In this document: in pieces, positions 7,019 to 7,451 of the stretch
How positions within the stretch are numbered: the stretch's first letter is position 1
Layout: each line of letters opens with the position of its first letter
Position numbers and translations under genes: made by a program
Source of the DNA: an uncultured bacterium
GTDB lineage: Bacteria > Patescibacteriota > Saccharimonadia > Saccharimonadales > Saccharimonadaceae
Assembly: GCA_903861015.1 (NCBI GenBank)
Contig: CAIOSL010000036.1
Coordinates: 1-7,451, forward strand
DNA: 7,451 bases
Direction of reading: 5' to 3'
Notes under the pieces: generated by a model
What the model saw: only the letters and a program-made list of their open reading frames with translations
The model's database searches: none
What the model was told of the DNA's origin: nothing

Positions 7019-7300
7019 TTATCTATTTTTTATACCGTCAAGTCGTAATTCGTTGCTGGCATCGCTGTGAGCGCCGCCGCTATTAACATGCTTGTCGCTT
7101 ATTTTCGTGCCGTTTTTTATAACTGTCACTAACGCCATTGCGTGGCCACGACCTAAATCATAATCTTTCTTGAGCCAATCAATTATCTCGCCAGATTTGC
7201 TATCTTTACCGAAGCCTTTTTCATGGGCCAAATCAACAAGTTCCTTGGGCGTCTTACCAGTTTTAGTTTCTATATTATCTAAATATGCTTGAAAGGACAT
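7019..7300 (-). CDS. DUF4287 domain small protein
   Basis: A 93-residue cytoplasmic protein with the DUF4287 pattern: SFQAYLDNIETKTGKTPKEL (2-21), then GEIIDWLKKDYDLGRGHAMALV (38-59), ending in a polar, glycine-rich tail (HVNSGGAHSDASNELRLDG) that probably lacks fixed structure. The family is widespread and uncharacterised; longer members often carry a DUF5655 domain after it, which is absent here. The start is set at 7300 because the family begins at M-SFQAYLDNI; an upstream in-frame Met at 7321 would add seven unrelated residues and place the start codon upstream of the -10 box. No ribosome site exists, but the promoter lies directly next to the ATG, pointing to a leaderless mRNA. Sixty bases downstream the DUF1761 gene begins with its own promoter. 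Confidence 0.87.
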   Translation of the reverse strand: MSFQAYLDNIETKTGKTPKELVDLAHEKGFGKDSKSGEIIDWLKKDYDLGRGHAMALVTVIKNGTKISDKHVNSGGAHSDASNELRLDGIKNR

Positions 7301-7306
7301 ATGGTT

Positions 7307-7315
7307 ATTATAACA
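7307..7315 (-). promoter_or_regulatory. Extended -10 promoter of the DUF4287 gene (leaderless layout)
   Basis: TGTTATAAT on the minus strand, with only six bases (AACCAT) between the hexamer and the ATG at 7300. Sigma-70 initiation about 7 bp after the -10 would fall on the A of that ATG. No -35-like hexamer lies at 17 bp. The box touches one arm of the inverted repeat at 7317-7359, so a factor or structure there could affect promoter access. Confidence 0.65.
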
Positions 7316-7316
7316 T

Positions 7317-7359
7317 TCCAAATAAAATAACCCTCATTCTGAGAGTCTATTTATTTGGA
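7317..7359. repeat. Inverted repeat with 10-bp perfect arms and an inner hairpin
   Basis: TCCAAATAAA (7317-7326) is the exact reverse complement of TTTATTTGGA (7350-7359). The 23 bases between contain a second stem, with 7330-7336 pairing 7340-7346 at one mismatch around a TTC loop. The arms are A/T-rich and no U-tract follows on either strand, so it is a poor intrinsic terminator. It lies just upstream of the DUF4287 promoter and could be an operator or the 3' boundary of the element to its right. Confidence 0.6.
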
Positions 7360-7451
7360 GGGCCAGGAGGGACTTGGTCACGTTCCGCGACCCCGAAAAA
7401 ACATCTTTGAAAACAAGTTTTCAAGAGTTTATTTCCTTGCGGACTGCCACC
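7347..7451 (-). other. Unassigned right-edge region with hairpins and a short open minus frame
   Basis: A minus-strand frame is open from the window edge to TAG (7349-7347), reading about 34 residues that end in FGVAERDQVPPGPPNK. It resembles no protein family I know, and its low-complexity Pro/Gly tail could be a chance translation. The same bases form structure when read as minus-strand RNA: TTGAAAA, loop CTTG, TTTTCAA (7424-7407), then a T-run, then GGTCGCG, loop GAA, CGTGACC (about 7393-7377, one G-U pair). GGGCCAGGAGGGACT (7360-7374) looks like the reverse complement of a tRNA acceptor/T-arm end, but the T-loop and matching 5' acceptor strand are absent. It could be the tail of a gene, part of a structured RNA, or a dispersed repeat; the sequence beyond the edge is needed to decide. 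Confidence 0.3.

Noticed and set aside
7301..7321. Upstream start for the DUF4287 protein at 7321 (seven extra residues)
   Set aside because: The extra residues are outside the family, the start would lie upstream of the TGTTATAAT box, and no ribosome site supports it.
7317..7359. Intrinsic terminator
   Set aside because: The arms are A/T-rich and no run of T follows on either strand.
7355..7451. tRNA gene on the minus strand at the right edge
   Set aside because: The 3' end looks acceptor-like, but there is no GTTCGAA-type T-loop, no matching 5' acceptor strand, and no credible anticodon arm in the visible bases.
1..7451. Recoded UGA or another non-standard code, as known in some CPR lineages
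   Set aside because: folD ends at TGA exactly where the family ends, and all the recognisable proteins are full length under the standard code.
1..7451. CRISPR array, insertion sequence or phage genes
   Set aside because: No regularly spaced direct repeats, transposase or integrase motifs, or phage structural genes were seen on either strand.

Overview
The window is a compact, mid-GC stretch of bacterial chromosome. The gene set suggests the Candidate Phyla Radiation (Patescibacteria), most likely a Saccharibacteria (TM7)-like organism. The reasons are a divergent full-length phosphoketolase, a FolD that has lost several textbook motifs, a large uncharacterised membrane protein, very tight gene packing, and a general lack of Shine-Dalgarno sites with promoters sitting almost on the start codons. 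This assignment is inference from gene style; there is no rRNA or marker gene here to fix it.

Left part (1-3648). A single-domain response regulator, cut by the left edge, runs rightward and ends directly against the stop codon of a leftward folD. folD and the phosphoketolase gene xfp diverge from an 86-bp intergenic region that must hold both promoters. xfp is the dominant gene of the window: a complete thiamine-diphosphate enzyme that splits xylulose-5-P (and/or fructose-6-P) to acetyl-phosphate. xfp then meets a leftward gene with one base between the two stop codons.

Right part (3650-7300). All five genes read leftward. In transcription order they are a small DUF4287 protein, a four-helix DUF1761 membrane protein, a DUF1801 (YdhG/Fra-like) protein, an alpha/beta hydrolase with an intact Ser-Asp-His triad, and a 523-residue membrane protein of unknown function. 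DUF1761-DUF1801-hydrolase are spaced by 29 and 41 bp and look like one transcription unit. The DUF4287 and DUF1761 genes each carry the identical extended -10 nonamer TGTTATAAT, and a one-mismatch version (TGTTATTAT) lies ahead of the 523-residue gene.

Right end (7301-7451). There is no confident gene. The stretch holds an inverted repeat with 10-bp arms, then two further hairpin-forming segments inside a short open frame that runs off the edge on the minus strand. It may be the 3' part of a structured RNA, a repeat element, or the tail of a gene.

No tRNA, rRNA, CRISPR array, insertion sequence or classical GC-hairpin/U-tract terminator was found. Nothing here is a clear multi-gene novel system. 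The best candidates for new biology are the unknown 523-residue membrane protein, the near-leaderless promoter layout, and the structured right edge.
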